Of a DNA stretch of 38,435 nucleotides, positions 9,096 to 17,163 are shown in pieces. The stretch is from Prevotella sp. (GTDB lineage: Bacteria > Bacteroidota > Bacteroidia > Bacteroidales > Bacteroidaceae). The stretch is from positions 1-38,435 of the forward strand of contig DMYZ01000126.1 in the NCBI GenBank assembly GCA_003483565.1. Direction: 5' to 3'. Within the stretch, counting starts at the first letter, position 1. Every line of letters begins with the position of its first letter. The position numbers and the translations under genes are program-made. Below the pieces are notes generated by a model. The model worked only from the letters and a program-made list of their open reading frames with translations. It did not search any database and was not told the origin of the DNA.

Positions 9096-11141
9096 TCACC
9101 AATTGCGGAAAAGCTCCAAACCAAACTTGCAGCCAAAACCGCCAAACTTACCATTGGAAGTCGCGACAAAAACACCCATAGAGAAAAGACGGGTCTGTAC
9201 ACCATAACCCATTTCTGTGTAGGGATGCAAATGATTGACAACGAGAGCACTACCGTAAATGCGCTCTTTCTCAATGAAATGACCGATAACAGGAAGCCAT
9301 CCGACTAAAAGAATAGGAGATTCATAGGTGAAATTCCCTCTCAGATAATATTCAGAAGCATTATACCAATTGGAATTTAATAATTCAAAATCACCTGACC
9401 ATTTATCATTCCATCCACCGATAATATTGTCTTCACGGAAGTTTGAATAATCAAGGAAATACCAATTTTTACCTTTATGAGTATAGAATCCTCCGCCAAG
9501 ACGCATTGACATTGCCCGTTCTCCCGGCAGATGATAAATATACTGTCCATCCATTTCCCACCGTTCATACTCTATATTAGACCTGCATAATCCTTTAACA
9601 CTCTGCTCATAGTCAAGTGCAAAAACCGGTCCAGCAAACCCCATGGGGCGATAGAGCAGTTCAAGTGTGGGCGCCACAGACCGATATGCTGCCGGACGTC
9701 CTGCATCCAGATAACTTGCCTTATTCACAGCAGATCGGTGATGCCATATAAATCCAGCCTCAAATCCCCAATATGGATCAAAATCATAATGCGAGTAAAC
9801 TCGCCAATTAAAGTCCTTAAAATAGTCCAAATCCATCTGATTCCAATTGACAGTATCACTTTTTTCTTTCTTTAAAGCCTCAGCTACAAGTGAATTGGTT
9901 ATTCTGTTGCCATTAGCAAGTTCCATTTGAATATAACCATTCTTCTTTCGATTATAATAAAATGTTAACGGCACAGAAAAGAAGAATTGATGCAAATTGA
10001 AAGAGTAACCTGCCTTGAAACGAAGAGATACTCCCATACGATCGTTAAATTGATATGAGCCACGAACATCAAATTTATAAGTATATCCCTTTGCATGGCT
10101 ATATTCAAAATAAAAGGGATTGAGAATCGGTTCCATTCGAAAAGACCCTTGATCTGCTGTGCCGAAATTCGTATTGAATCGACTTAGCATTTGCTCTGCT
10201 ATAGCATTTAAAAAATATTTGGAATGCTTTTGATATTTAGATTCTGAGAGTTGAATGGAATCTTTATAATGGACATCTTTTATATAACGTTGATAAACGA
10301 GCTTTTCTGGAAGGGTAAGAGGAAAAGGACGAATACTATCCATTAAAGCAAAATTATGATTATCAGCAATGGAATCCGGCAGTTTTTTCTTTAATCCATA
10401 AACAGACAAAAGATGGCTTGTAATATGGTTACCTAGAAAGTAAAAGGTGGCATTGAGATCACACTTAACTGGAAAAAGCGTTTCAAGGCCGTTCGGCCCC
10501 ATAATCAATGAGAAACGAAAATGTACCATATCATATTCACCATCAAACTCCATGTTGACCACCTGGCCAGTAGCTTCATCAACAATCGCCTTTCCATAAA
10601 CAAGTTGCGTATTATCAGTCTTGGGATGAAACACGACCTCTGCTTTATCGTTAACAAGAGGATGGACCTGATAATGATAATATTTTCTATTATGTTTTTT
10701 CAGCGGTGATAATATCCACCTGCCATCAAAAATTGCGGTATCATAGATGTGTGGGGTCATATAATAAAGCAAATTCGGCATCACCTGTTTATGATGAGGG
10801 ACTGTACTGATGCTTAGTAAATGTTGAACTTTGGCATGATCAAAAGAAAAAGTCGTTATATGATTATATTCCTCACATAAAAACTCTCTTCCGGCACCAT
10901 GTGCAACAGCATACATGGAAGGGACCGCCATAAGCGTAATATTTCTCCGGTCTGTTCGATAATAAAAACGATAATATGCATAAGACTCAATCCTGCTCAT
11001 ATTACTAGTATCAATAGACTGATAATAACTCCACACACGCTTAAGCACAGTGATTTTATAAGAATCTCTGTCAATGCCATAGACACGACTTACCGTAACC
11101 ATGAACAGTCCTAGCAACAGGAGACTATACCGTGCTTTCAT
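9096..11141 (-). CDS. DUF5686-like outer-membrane beta-barrel protein
   Basis: A 681-residue exported protein. The signal peptide is about residues 1-22 (hydrophobic LLLLGLFMVTVSRVYG). An N-terminal periplasmic-type region (about 25-260) is followed by a C-terminal half of alternating aromatic/polar strands such as YFEYSHAKGYTYKFDVRG, FEAGFIWHHRS and YYLRGNFTYES. The chain ends in an aromatic residue (Trp), as expected for a barrel. The overall layout matches DUF5686, which is often fused to a carboxypeptidase-like domain that is absent here. Function unknown. It lies downstream of the sigma gene, with that gene's terminator and its own promoter in between. Confidence 0.68.
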   Translation of the reverse strand: MKARYSLLLLGLFMVTVSRVYGIDRDSYKITVLKRVWSYYQSIDTSNMSRIESYAYYRFYYRTDRRNITLMAVPSMYAVAHGAGREFLCEEYNHITTFSFDHAKVQHLLSISTVPHHKQVMPNLLYYMTPHIYDTAIFDGRWILSPLKKHNRKYYHYQVHPLVNDKAEVVFHPKTDNTQLVYGKAIVDEATGQVVNMEFDGEYDMVHFRFSLIMGPNGLETLFPVKCDLNATFYFLGNHITSHLLSVYGLKKKLPDSIADNHNFALMDSIRPFPLTLPEKLVYQRYIKDVHYKDSIQLSESKYQKHSKYFLNAIAEQMLSRFNTNFGTADQGSFRMEPILNPFYFEYSHAKGYTYKFDVRGSYQFNDRMGVSLRFKAGYSFNLHQFFFSVPLTFYYNRKKNGYIQMELANGNRITNSLVAEALKKEKSDTVNWNQMDLDYFKDFNWRVYSHYDFDPYWGFEAGFIWHHRSAVNKASYLDAGRPAAYRSVAPTLELLYRPMGFAGPVFALDYEQSVKGLCRSNIEYERWEMDGQYIYHLPGERAMSMRLGGGFYTHKGKNWYFLDYSNFREDNIIGGWNDKWSGDFELLNSNWYNASEYYLRGNFTYESPILLVGWLPVIGHFIEKERIYGSALVVNHLHPYTEMGYGVQTRLFSMGVFVATSNGKFGGFGCKFGLELFRNW

Positions 11142-11148
11142 TACGTAC

Positions 11149-11179
11149 CAAAGGTATAAAAAAAATCCCGGCTTCCAAA
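11149..11179 (-). promoter_or_regulatory. Promoter of the DUF5686 gene, embedded in the sigma-gene terminator
   Basis: On the minus strand TTTG (11179-11176), 19 bp, TACCTTTG (11156-11149) is an exact consensus match. The TTTG lies in the loop of the terminator hairpin and the spacer contains its 3' stem arm and T tract. Only 7 nt separate the -7 element from the ATG at 11141, so the message would be leaderless or nearly so. Confidence 0.6.
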
Positions 11180-11190
11180 AAAAGCCGGGA
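11158..11190 (-). terminator. Rho-independent terminator of the rpoD-like gene
   Basis: On the minus strand a perfect 9-bp stem (11182-11190 with 11166-11174) closes a 7-base loop and is followed by eight T residues. It begins 36 nt after the sigma-gene stop. Confidence 0.9.
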
Positions 11191-11226
11191 GAAAATTATA
11201 GTATTTATTACTTTTTGTTCTTTACA

Positions 11227-12099
11227 TCAGCCCAAATATTTCATAAGCACCTTAATGTTCCCAGAATCACGAAGTTTAGTTATGCTATTCTCGCGAATCT
11301 GACGTACACGCTCACGGGTCAGGCCAAGCTGATCACCAATCTCCTCCAGTCCCAGCTCCTGACATCCTATACCAAAACACTCGCAGACAATAGTTTTTTC
11401 TCTTTCTTTAAGAACTCTTTCCATCACTTCCATAAGATCCTGAGACATACTTTCATGATCCACCAGACGATCTGTCCGTGTGTCATCACCACTAGCCATA
11501 ACATCAACCATGCTATTCTCTTCACCTTCCTGGAAAGGGGCATCAATACTGACATGATGCCCGTCAGCTTTCATACTTTGCTCTATTTTATCCTCATCAA
11601 TATTTGTAATCTGTGAAATTTCATGGAGACTTGGTCTGCGCTGATGCTCCTGTTCAAATTTATTGATTTCCTGATTTACTTTGCTTAAAGAGCCTACCTG
11701 ATTTAGAGGCAGTCGGACAATTCGGCTCTGTTCTGCAATAGCTTGTAAAATGGCCTGTCTAATCCACCATACTGCATAGGAGATAAACTTAAACCCACGG
11801 GTCTCGTCAAATTTCTCAGCGGCCTTAATGAGTCCTATATTTCCTTCATCAATTAAATCTGTAAGTGAAAGTCCTTGATGTTGATACTGCTTAGCGACAG
11901 ATACGACAAATCTCAAATTGGCTGTAACTAGTTTAGACTTAGCACGTTCACCCGTTTTACCACCTTTTTTTATCTGTTGAGCAAGATCAGTTTCCTCATC
12001 AATAGAGATCATCGGAGCCCGACCTATCTCTACTAAATATTTATCAAGAGCTTCACTGGATCTATTTGTAATGCTCTTCTGAATCTTTAATTGTCTCAT
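11227..12099 (-). CDS. rpoD: RpoD-type RNA polymerase sigma factor
   Basis: A 290-residue sigma-70 family factor without region 1.1, as in Bacteroidota primary sigma factors. It opens with MRQLKIQKSITNR and DKYLVEIGR (region 1.2). Region 2 includes LVTANLRFVVSVAKQYQ and the promoter-melting/-10 recognition stretch GFKFISYAVWWIRQAIL. The linker IVRLPLNQVGSL leads into region 3. Region 4.2 ends in GDQLGLTRERVRQIRENSI. The 'GGKTGERAKSKL' stretch before region 2.1 and the sequence before the region 4.2 helix (REKTIVCECFGIGCQEL) look more diverged than the usual primary factor. It could therefore be a group 2 paralogue rather than the essential RpoD. Confidence 0.85.
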   Translation of the reverse strand: MRQLKIQKSITNRSSEALDKYLVEIGRAPMISIDEETDLAQQIKKGGKTGERAKSKLVTANLRFVVSVAKQYQHQGLSLTDLIDEGNIGLIKAAEKFDETRGFKFISYAVWWIRQAILQAIAEQSRIVRLPLNQVGSLSKVNQEINKFEQEHQRRPSLHEISQITNIDEDKIEQSMKADGHHVSIDAPFQEGEENSMVDVMASGDDTRTDRLVDHESMSQDLMEVMERVLKEREKTIVCECFGIGCQELGLEEIGDQLGLTRERVRQIRENSITKLRDSGNIKVLMKYLG

Positions 12100-12160
12100 A
12101 CTTGATGTCTTTCTTTGCCTTCTATTATCGACCTAATACCTATTGAATTTTCAAATTATG

Positions 12161-12168
12161 CAAATATA
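12161..12168 (-). promoter_or_regulatory. Candidate -7 element for the sigma gene
   Basis: TATATTTG on the minus strand, 61 nt before the ATG at 12099. No TTG is at 19-21 bp, so only one promoter element is visible. The opposite-facing promoter of the purine operon lies about 90 bp away. Confidence 0.5.
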
Positions 12169-12254
12169 TAAAAATTAAAGCCATGTTGTTATTTAGACAC
12201 CTCTTATTTAACAAGAAATAACACAGAAAGACTCTATTTTAGAATCTAAATGTG

Positions 12255-12262
12255 TATCTTTG
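12255..12262 (+). promoter_or_regulatory. Candidate -7 element for the xpt operon
   Basis: TATCTTTG, followed by GC, 39 nt before the ATG at 12302. No TTG is visible at 19-21 bp upstream. The leader is far too short to hold a purine riboswitch. Confidence 0.6.
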
Positions 12263-12301
12263 CTCAAATTTTCAAGCAAATACCCGAAAACAGATAAGAC
12301 A

Positions 12302-12637
12302 ATGAAAAATAAGAGCACATTTATCTTGCTCTCTATTATGGCTATACTCTTATGTGTCACAATGTTAGAGTATGTCATTATACGCAACCAGAAAAATGAT
12401 ATTTCTCGTATCCAGATTCAGATGGATGCGCTGACAATCCGCCTGCAAAATATCCAATCCCAATTAGTCGATAAAGAGAAACAAATCAAGGCTTTCGAAA
12501 ATTCAGCTTTCTATGGTAAAAGCAAAAACACAATGCCACTGCATGTCAATCAGAACAATGCCGGCCTTGAAGATGCAGAAGCCTATGAAAGTGGAGTAGA
12601 ACAAAGGACCCAACACGATAAACGCATAAACAAATAA
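12302..12637 (+). CDS. Small membrane-anchored coiled-coil protein
   Basis: A 111-residue protein not recognised as a named family. It starts MKNKSTFILLSIMAILL, with one transmembrane segment at about residues 6-24. A heptad-like stretch follows (about 25-66, NDISRIQIQMDALTIRLQNI onward) that should form a coiled coil. The tail is polar and probably disordered. I chose the ATG at 12302 over the upstream start at 12260 because 12260 lies within the TATCTTTG element itself. It is the first gene of a tight operon; xpt begins 10 nt later. The architecture resembles FtsB/FtsL-like small bitopic proteins, but there is no sequence basis for assigning it to them. Confidence 0.7.
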   Translation: MKNKSTFILLSIMAILLCVTMLEYVIIRNQKNDISRIQIQMDALTIRLQNIQSQLVDKEKQIKAFENSAFYGKSKNTMPLHVNQNNAGLEDAEAYESGVEQRTQHDKRINK

Positions 12638-12647
12638 AAGCAATAAC

Positions 12648-13223
12648 ATGAAAGTATTGAGAGAGCGAATTCTCAAAGATGGTAAATGCCTGCCGGGTGG
12701 CATTTTAAAAGTAGACAGTTTTATTAATCATCAGATGGACCCGAACCTGATGAAGCAAATCGCAGTAGAATTTATCCGGCGCTACGCCTCGACGGATGTC
12801 AATAAAATCATAACCATAGAGGCCAGCGGCATTGCTCCTGCTGTTATTGTTGGTTTGCTGCTTGACCTTCCGGTAGTCTTTGCCAAGAAAAAAGTCCCAT
12901 CTACCATGGACAACATGCTCTCGACCTCTATCTTCTCTTTTACTAAGCAGAAAAGCTATAACGTTGTCGTTTCTAAAGATTTTCTTCACTCTGGAGATAA
13001 AGTTCTCTTCATTGACGATTTCCTCGCCAATGGCAACGCTGCGAAAGGCATCATAGATCTCTGCCAACAGGCTGGAGTCAAAATTGAAGGCATGGGATTT
13101 ATTATCGAAAAAGCATTTCAGCATGGTCGGCAAAAACTAGAAGATTTAGGAATGCGTATAGAAAGTCTGGCCATTGTCGACTCTTTGGATAATTGTCAAA
13201 TTAAACTAAGAGAGGAGGATTAG
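12648..13223 (+). CDS. xpt: Xanthine phosphoribosyltransferase
   Basis: A 191-residue type I phosphoribosyltransferase that converts xanthine and PRPP to XMP for purine salvage in the cytoplasm. It shows the Xpt N-terminal pattern MKVLRERILKDGKCLPGGIL with VDSFINHQMDP. TIEASGIAPAV is present near residue 60. The PRPP-binding loop VLFIDDFLANGNA lies at about 124-136, and the C-terminal segment is GFIIEKAFQHGR. Length and sequence match B. subtilis Xpt (194 aa). It is followed after 4 nt by an NCS2 permease gene, the same pairing as xpt-pbuX in Firmicutes, which supports xanthine/guanine salvage. Confidence 0.95.
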   Translation: MKVLRERILKDGKCLPGGILKVDSFINHQMDPNLMKQIAVEFIRRYASTDVNKIITIEASGIAPAVIVGLLLDLPVVFAKKKVPSTMDNMLSTSIFSFTKQKSYNVVVSKDFLHSGDKVLFIDDFLANGNAAKGIIDLCQQAGVKIEGMGFIIEKAFQHGRQKLEDLGMRIESLAIVDSLDNCQIKLREED

Positions 13224-13227
13224 ACTG

Positions 13228-14580
13228 ATGGAAGCACAAGAGGAATCACAAGATTTGATCTACAGGCTGAATGACCGTCCCCCTTTCCGAGAGGCTTTAT
13301 TTGCAGCCTTACAACATCTGTTAGCGATCTTTGTTGCCATTATCACGCCTCCGCTCATTATAAGTTCTGCACTAAAGTTTGACTTATCTACAACAGGTTA
13401 TCTGGTATCTATGTCACTCTTTGTATCTGGCATTGCAACCTTTATCCAAAGTCATCGCTTCGGTTCCATAGGTTGCGGGTTGCTATGTATCCAAGGTACA
13501 TCCTTTTCTTTTATTACTCCTATTATAAGTGCCGGTATGCTTGGCATGGTGGGAGGGAAACTGGATGTTAAAATGGCTTTGAGTTATATTTTCGGTGCTT
13601 GTATTCTGGCTTCTTCTGTAGAAATGATTGTTAGCCGGCTTCTTCCTTATGCCCGCAAAATAATAACACCTCTGGTTTCTGGTATTGTTGTATCCCTTAT
13701 AGGTCTATGTCTGATCAAGGCTGGTATCAATTCTTGTGGCGGCGGTCAAGCTGCATTAGACAACGGCACCTTTGGTTCATGGCAGAATCTAGCTTTGGCC
13801 TTATTGGTATTGGTCAGCATTATTCTGTTCAACCGCTCCAATAATAAATATTTACGTATGGGATCTATTGTACTTGGACTCCTCATTGGTTGTATCGTAT
13901 CTTATTTTATGGGAATGATTGATTTCACACAATTATCGAGTGTCCACGCTTTAAATATTCCTATTCCTTTTAAATATGGCTTGCATTTCGATACTGGTTC
14001 CATAATTGCGCTGGGACTGATTTATCTCGTCACTTCCATAGAGGCTTATGGAGATATTACAGCCAACTCTCTTATTTCAGAAGAGCCTGTTGAAGGTCCT
14101 GTGTTCATGAAAAGGGCACAAGGTGGCATTCTTGCAGACGGCATTAATTCCTGTCTTGCTGCTATCTTTAATTCTTTTCCTAATTCTATCTTTGCACAAA
14201 ATAATGGAATGATCCAGCTTACGGGTGTAGCCAGCCGTTATATTGGATATATCATTGCTGCCTTTCTCTTTATCCTCGGATTATTCCCGATCGTAGGAGA
14301 ATTTTTTTCCATGATTCCCAGTTGTGTTTTAGGTGGAGCAACCCTTTTGATGTTTGGTACAGTTGCTGCATCCGGTATTAGGATTATTGCTTCTACAAAA
14401 ATTGACCGTAAGGCTATTCTTGTTTTAGCCATCAGTTTTTCTCTTGGTATGAGTGTAGAGCTGGTTCCTGGCATTCTTAATAAAATGCCAGAGATCATCA
14501 GAAGTATTTTCTCCAGTGGAATTACTACAGGGGGATTAACGGCAATCCTTGCCAATGCATTCATTCAAGTTAAAGATTAA
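13228..14580 (+). CDS. pbuX: NCS2-family xanthine/purine permease
   Basis: A 450-residue inner-membrane transporter with about 14 hydrophobic segments, of the NCS2 (UraA/PbuX) family. It shows QHLLAIFVAIITPPLIIS near the start, then CIQGTSFSFITPII in the first substrate half-helix region. SIEAYGDITANSLIS carries the conserved acidic residue of TM8. NSFPNSIFAQNNGMIQLTGV and FFSMIPSCVLGGATLLMFG follow in the TM10/12 region. The 4-nt gap to xpt indicates coupled expression, so xanthine (or a related purine) is the likely substrate. Uric acid or uracil cannot be excluded by sequence alone. Confidence 0.88.
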   Translation: MEAQEESQDLIYRLNDRPPFREALFAALQHLLAIFVAIITPPLIISSALKFDLSTTGYLVSMSLFVSGIATFIQSHRFGSIGCGLLCIQGTSFSFITPIISAGMLGMVGGKLDVKMALSYIFGACILASSVEMIVSRLLPYARKIITPLVSGIVVSLIGLCLIKAGINSCGGGQAALDNGTFGSWQNLALALLVLVSIILFNRSNNKYLRMGSIVLGLLIGCIVSYFMGMIDFTQLSSVHALNIPIPFKYGLHFDTGSIIALGLIYLVTSIEAYGDITANSLISEEPVEGPVFMKRAQGGILADGINSCLAAIFNSFPNSIFAQNNGMIQLTGVASRYIGYIIAAFLFILGLFPIVGEFFSMIPSCVLGGATLLMFGTVAASGIRIIASTKIDRKAILVLAISFSLGMSVELVPGILNKMPEIIRSIFSSGITTGGLTAILANAFIQVKD

Positions 14581-14610
14581 TAAAATCAGTTGAACAAGAA
14601 GAAGATTAAA

Positions 14611-15252
14611 ATGAATGAAATAGAAAAATTACGAAATAAAAGGATGGGGGAGAAACTTATTAAGAATTTTTCTCGACGTATGTTTGATGCCTACTATTGT
14701 GAGTCAAGCACGGACGTACAAACACTAATAAAAAAAATTGTACCAGAACAAAGTACCATTACATGGGGCGGAAGCAGTTCTATATTTGAGACAGGCGTTG
14801 CTCAGATACTTAAAGACGGCAATTATCAGGTTTTTGACCGGGCTGATGCCAAAAATGCAGACGAAAAGATGGCCATCTACCGCAAAGCATTCTCATGTGA
14901 TTATTATCTGGCAAGTGCCAATGCAATATCTGAGGATGGACAAATTATAAATATCGACGGTAATGGTAATCGGATAGCTGCCATTACATGGGGACCTCGC
15001 CATGTAATCTTCATTGTTGGAATAAATAAAGTTTGCAAAGATATTGACTCTGCCATGAAGAGGGCACGCAATACAGCTGCACCTGTCAATATGACTCGCT
15101 TTGAAAATTTAGATACGCCCTGTCACAAAGATGGCCTCTGCCATGACTGCCTGTCACCGGATAGTATCTGCAATTACTTTTCTGTCATACGCCGCTCACA
15201 GCCGGCTCACCGCCATATTGTAATTCTCGTCGGAGAGAATCTTGGCTATTAA
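14611..15252 (+). CDS. LUD-domain (LutC/DUF162-like) protein
   Basis: A 213-residue LUD-domain protein. Features are ITWGGSSSIFETG (nucleotide-binding-like loop), ADAKNADEKMAIYRKAF and YYLASANAISEDGQIINIDG, followed by NGNRIAAITWGPRHVIFIVG. All are typical of the DUF162 branch. The C-terminal region has a C-x5-C-x2-C-x6-C cluster (C...CHDC...C) that could bind a metal or iron-sulphur centre. LUD proteins are associated with lactate utilisation, but many stand-alone members have no known role. I prefer the ATG at 14611 to the in-frame TTG at 14590. It starts 30 nt after the permease gene, an unexpected companion for purine salvage. A strong terminator follows. Confidence 0.82.
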   Translation: MNEIEKLRNKRMGEKLIKNFSRRMFDAYYCESSTDVQTLIKKIVPEQSTITWGGSSSIFETGVAQILKDGNYQVFDRADAKNADEKMAIYRKAFSCDYYLASANAISEDGQIINIDGNGNRIAAITWGPRHVIFIVGINKVCKDIDSAMKRARNTAAPVNMTRFENLDTPCHKDGLCHDCLSPDSICNYFSVIRRSQPAHRHIVILVGENLGY

Positions 15253-15254
15253 GC

Positions 15255-15299
15255 AACATCCCTGATAAGCAAATACTTATCAGGGATGTTATCTTTTAT
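15255..15299 (+). terminator. Rho-independent terminator of the xpt operon
   Basis: A perfect 15-bp stem (15255-15269 with 15276-15290) with a 6-base loop, followed by ATCTTTTAT. It also separates the convergent PBP4-family gene. Confidence 0.88.
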
Positions 15300-15314
15300 A
15301 TTATACAGTTTTCT

Positions 15315-16562
15315 CTACTTCTTTTTATTTTCTACTAAAACATTGAATAATTTATGCTGCAATACATGGGCATCAAGTACAGACATCTTGCTGTCCATAA
15401 TAGCAAATGTCAACAAATGACCATTACTTGCTTCACAGAAACCTGCCAAAGAACTAATACCATAGGGATGGGAAAGAGTTCCCGTTTTTCCCTTTATTCT
15501 ACCTTTATAAGGAGTACCTGCAAGAAATCCCTTCAAAGTTCCATCAATACCGGCTATAGCTAGTTCCTTTTGCATAACATTATAGATTGGTTTATGTTCA
15601 TAACCATATTTCAATATATCATTAAGAACCTTTGGTGTAAGATGATTATGAGTACAAAGGCCGCAACCGTCATGAATAACAAGTTTCGGATTCTTTTCTC
15701 CAAGATCCTCACGAAGAAATTTTCGTAAATAATTAACTCCAGCTGTAGGAGGATCCAGATGTGGATTTACACGATGACCAACAGCATAAAGTAATGACGT
15801 TGCCTGAGTATTCGAACTATTCTTCCACATTTTTTTGATAACACCGGTAACAGGGTGCGAAATCCAAAAAATGCACTTAGAACCTTTCGGAACATGATTA
15901 GCTAAAACGATTTGACTGTCTGCAATGGCTATTCCCTGAGAACGGAAAGCGGCCTTAATAGCCTTTATCATATTGGGCGCACCCTTAAAGAGAATACCAT
16001 AACTAGAAAAAGAAAGATCCCATGGATACCAATGCTGTTCACTTTTAACAGGATCTTTCATCATCAATTTCAGTATGAATTTACCTCGAATTTTCTTGAT
16101 ATTTTTCTTTTTTAAAGCCTGAATAAAGTTAGGAAAATCTTTATCCGTTAACAACGGGTCAAAACCAGTCATTAAAGTCACATCTCCATTAAGTATACCT
16201 TGATCTATATTTCCTCGCATACACAGATAATCAACAAATCTGTACTGTGTCCCCAATAGTTTTAAAGCAGCTGTACCAGAAATAAGTTTTAAACAGGATG
16301 CTGAGGATTGATCCAAATTCTCATCATAACCATAAACAGGTTTGCCAGCAGTAAGATCATAAACATATATACCGAAATTTCCTTTCATACGTGGAGCTTT
16401 CACAAAATCTTTCAATCGGTGCTGAAGAAGTGTATCTATCTGGAGATTTTTTTTAACTGCCAGAACGGTCTTTTGTTTATTTTTGTTGCTGTGGCATCCT
16501 GTCAAAAGGCAGAGGGACAGTGACAATGCTGTCCATTTATTCATTAGATATATTGATTTCAT
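15315..16562 (-). CDS. dacB: PBP4-family D-Ala-D-Ala carboxypeptidase/endopeptidase lipoprotein
   Basis: A 415-residue penicillin-binding protein of the S13/PBP4 family, which trims peptidoglycan peptides in the periplasm. The lipobox LLTGC puts a lipidated Cys at about residue 23. The catalytic SxxK is in SASCLKL (S89, K92 in this numbering). The second motif is SSN in KNSSNTQATSLL and the third is KTGTLS, close to the C-terminus. I chose the ATG at 16562 because a TACCTTTG -7 element lies at 16589-16596, inside a longer reading frame that starts at 16625. An ATG at 16544 is equally compatible with the signal peptide. The protein is somewhat shorter than E. coli PBP4 (477 aa). Confidence 0.87.
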   Translation of the reverse strand: MKSIYLMNKWTALSLSLCLLTGCHSNKNKQKTVLAVKKNLQIDTLLQHRLKDFVKAPRMKGNFGIYVYDLTAGKPVYGYDENLDQSSASCLKLISGTAALKLLGTQYRFVDYLCMRGNIDQGILNGDVTLMTGFDPLLTDKDFPNFIQALKKKNIKKIRGKFILKLMMKDPVKSEQHWYPWDLSFSSYGILFKGAPNMIKAIKAAFRSQGIAIADSQIVLANHVPKGSKCIFWISHPVTGVIKKMWKNSSNTQATSLLYAVGHRVNPHLDPPTAGVNYLRKFLREDLGEKNPKLVIHDGCGLCTHNHLTPKVLNDILKYGYEHKPIYNVMQKELAIAGIDGTLKGFLAGTPYKGRIKGKTGTLSHPYGISSLAGFCEASNGHLLTFAIMDSKMSVLDAHVLQHKLFNVLVENKKK

Positions 16563-16588
16563 TAATTCTTTCAAATTTTTAATGACCA

Positions 16589-16596
16589 CAAAGGTA
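16589..16596 (-). promoter_or_regulatory. Candidate -7 element for the PBP4-family gene
   Basis: TACCTTTG on the minus strand, 26 nt upstream of the ATG at 16562. There is no TTG at 19-21 bp. It helps decide the start because the longer frame from 16625 would begin upstream of transcription. Confidence 0.5.
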
Positions 16597-16753
16597 ATAA
16601 TTTCTTTGCAATCCTTAAAAGACATGGAAGAGAAAAGTTGTTAAAAAGTTTGAGATATACACTCTTCGCGCTTTCTATTTATCATAATACTGATTATAAT
16701 TAAAAAATAATTTTATTAATGAAAATGAAATAAATATCTTCATACGACTTTAA

Positions 16754-16784
16754 TTGTGGATTCAAATAAAAAAATATATCTTTG
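16754..16784 (+). promoter_or_regulatory. Promoter of the glutaredoxin-like/nucleotidase operon with palindromic -7
   Basis: TTG at 16754-16756, 20 bp, TATCTTTG at 16777-16784. The -7 element forms the left half of a perfect 16-bp palindrome, TATCTTTGCAAAGATA (16777-16792), so a second TATCTTTG exists on the minus strand at 16785-16792. The ATG is at 16820. Confidence 0.65.
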
Positions 16785-16819
16785 CAAAGATACTATACAT
16801 AAAAAAGAAAGGAATATTT

Positions 16820-17131
16820 ATGATTAAGATGTATGTTATGAAAACTTGTCCATTTTGTGATTATGTAGAAAAACAAGTTACAGGTAACAACCGTTTTAAA
16901 ATTATTGATATTGGCACAAATGTTCTCAGACTAAAAGACTTTCTGACCTTACGCGATAATAATCCGGCCTTCAACGAGGCAAAAAAAAACGGCGATGTCG
17001 GCATACCATGCTATGTGCTGGAAGACGGCACTGTAACCCTGTTTTCTAAAGATGTAGGTCTTGAACCGATGCCTGAAGAACAAATCAACGGCGGATCCTG
17101 CGAAATTCATTCGGATGGCACTGGTTGTTAA
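16820..17131 (+). CDS. Glutaredoxin-like protein
   Basis: A 103-residue thioredoxin-fold protein starting MIKMYVMKTCPFC. The CPFC redox motif is at C10-C13 and a cis-Pro-like segment GIPCYVLEDG follows. The spacing matches glutaredoxin-related proteins of anaerobes. The C-terminus carries two extra cysteines in GGSCEIHSDGTGC, which might form a secondary redox or metal-binding tail. The ATG at 16820 was chosen over the TTG at 16754 because the promoter overlaps that region. It is followed after 32 nt by a 5'-nucleotidase gene and is likely co-transcribed. Its physiological reductant is unknown; monothiol or dithiol function cannot be decided from sequence. Confidence 0.8.
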   Translation: MIKMYVMKTCPFCDYVEKQVTGNNRFKIIDIGTNVLRLKDFLTLRDNNPAFNEAKKNGDVGIPCYVLEDGTVTLFSKDVGLEPMPEEQINGGSCEIHSDGTGC

Positions 17132-17163
17132 AAATAAAAAGACTACAACTCTGATCTATATTA

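Noticed and set aside
11101..11616. 171-codon plus-strand frame over the sigma-gene end
   Set aside because: Antisense to sigma region 4 and crosses the terminator hairpin; no promoter or family resemblance.
12263..12301. Possible purine riboswitch before xpt
   Set aside because: The leader is only about 39 nt, shorter than the roughly 70-nt purine aptamer, and shows no conserved aptamer core.
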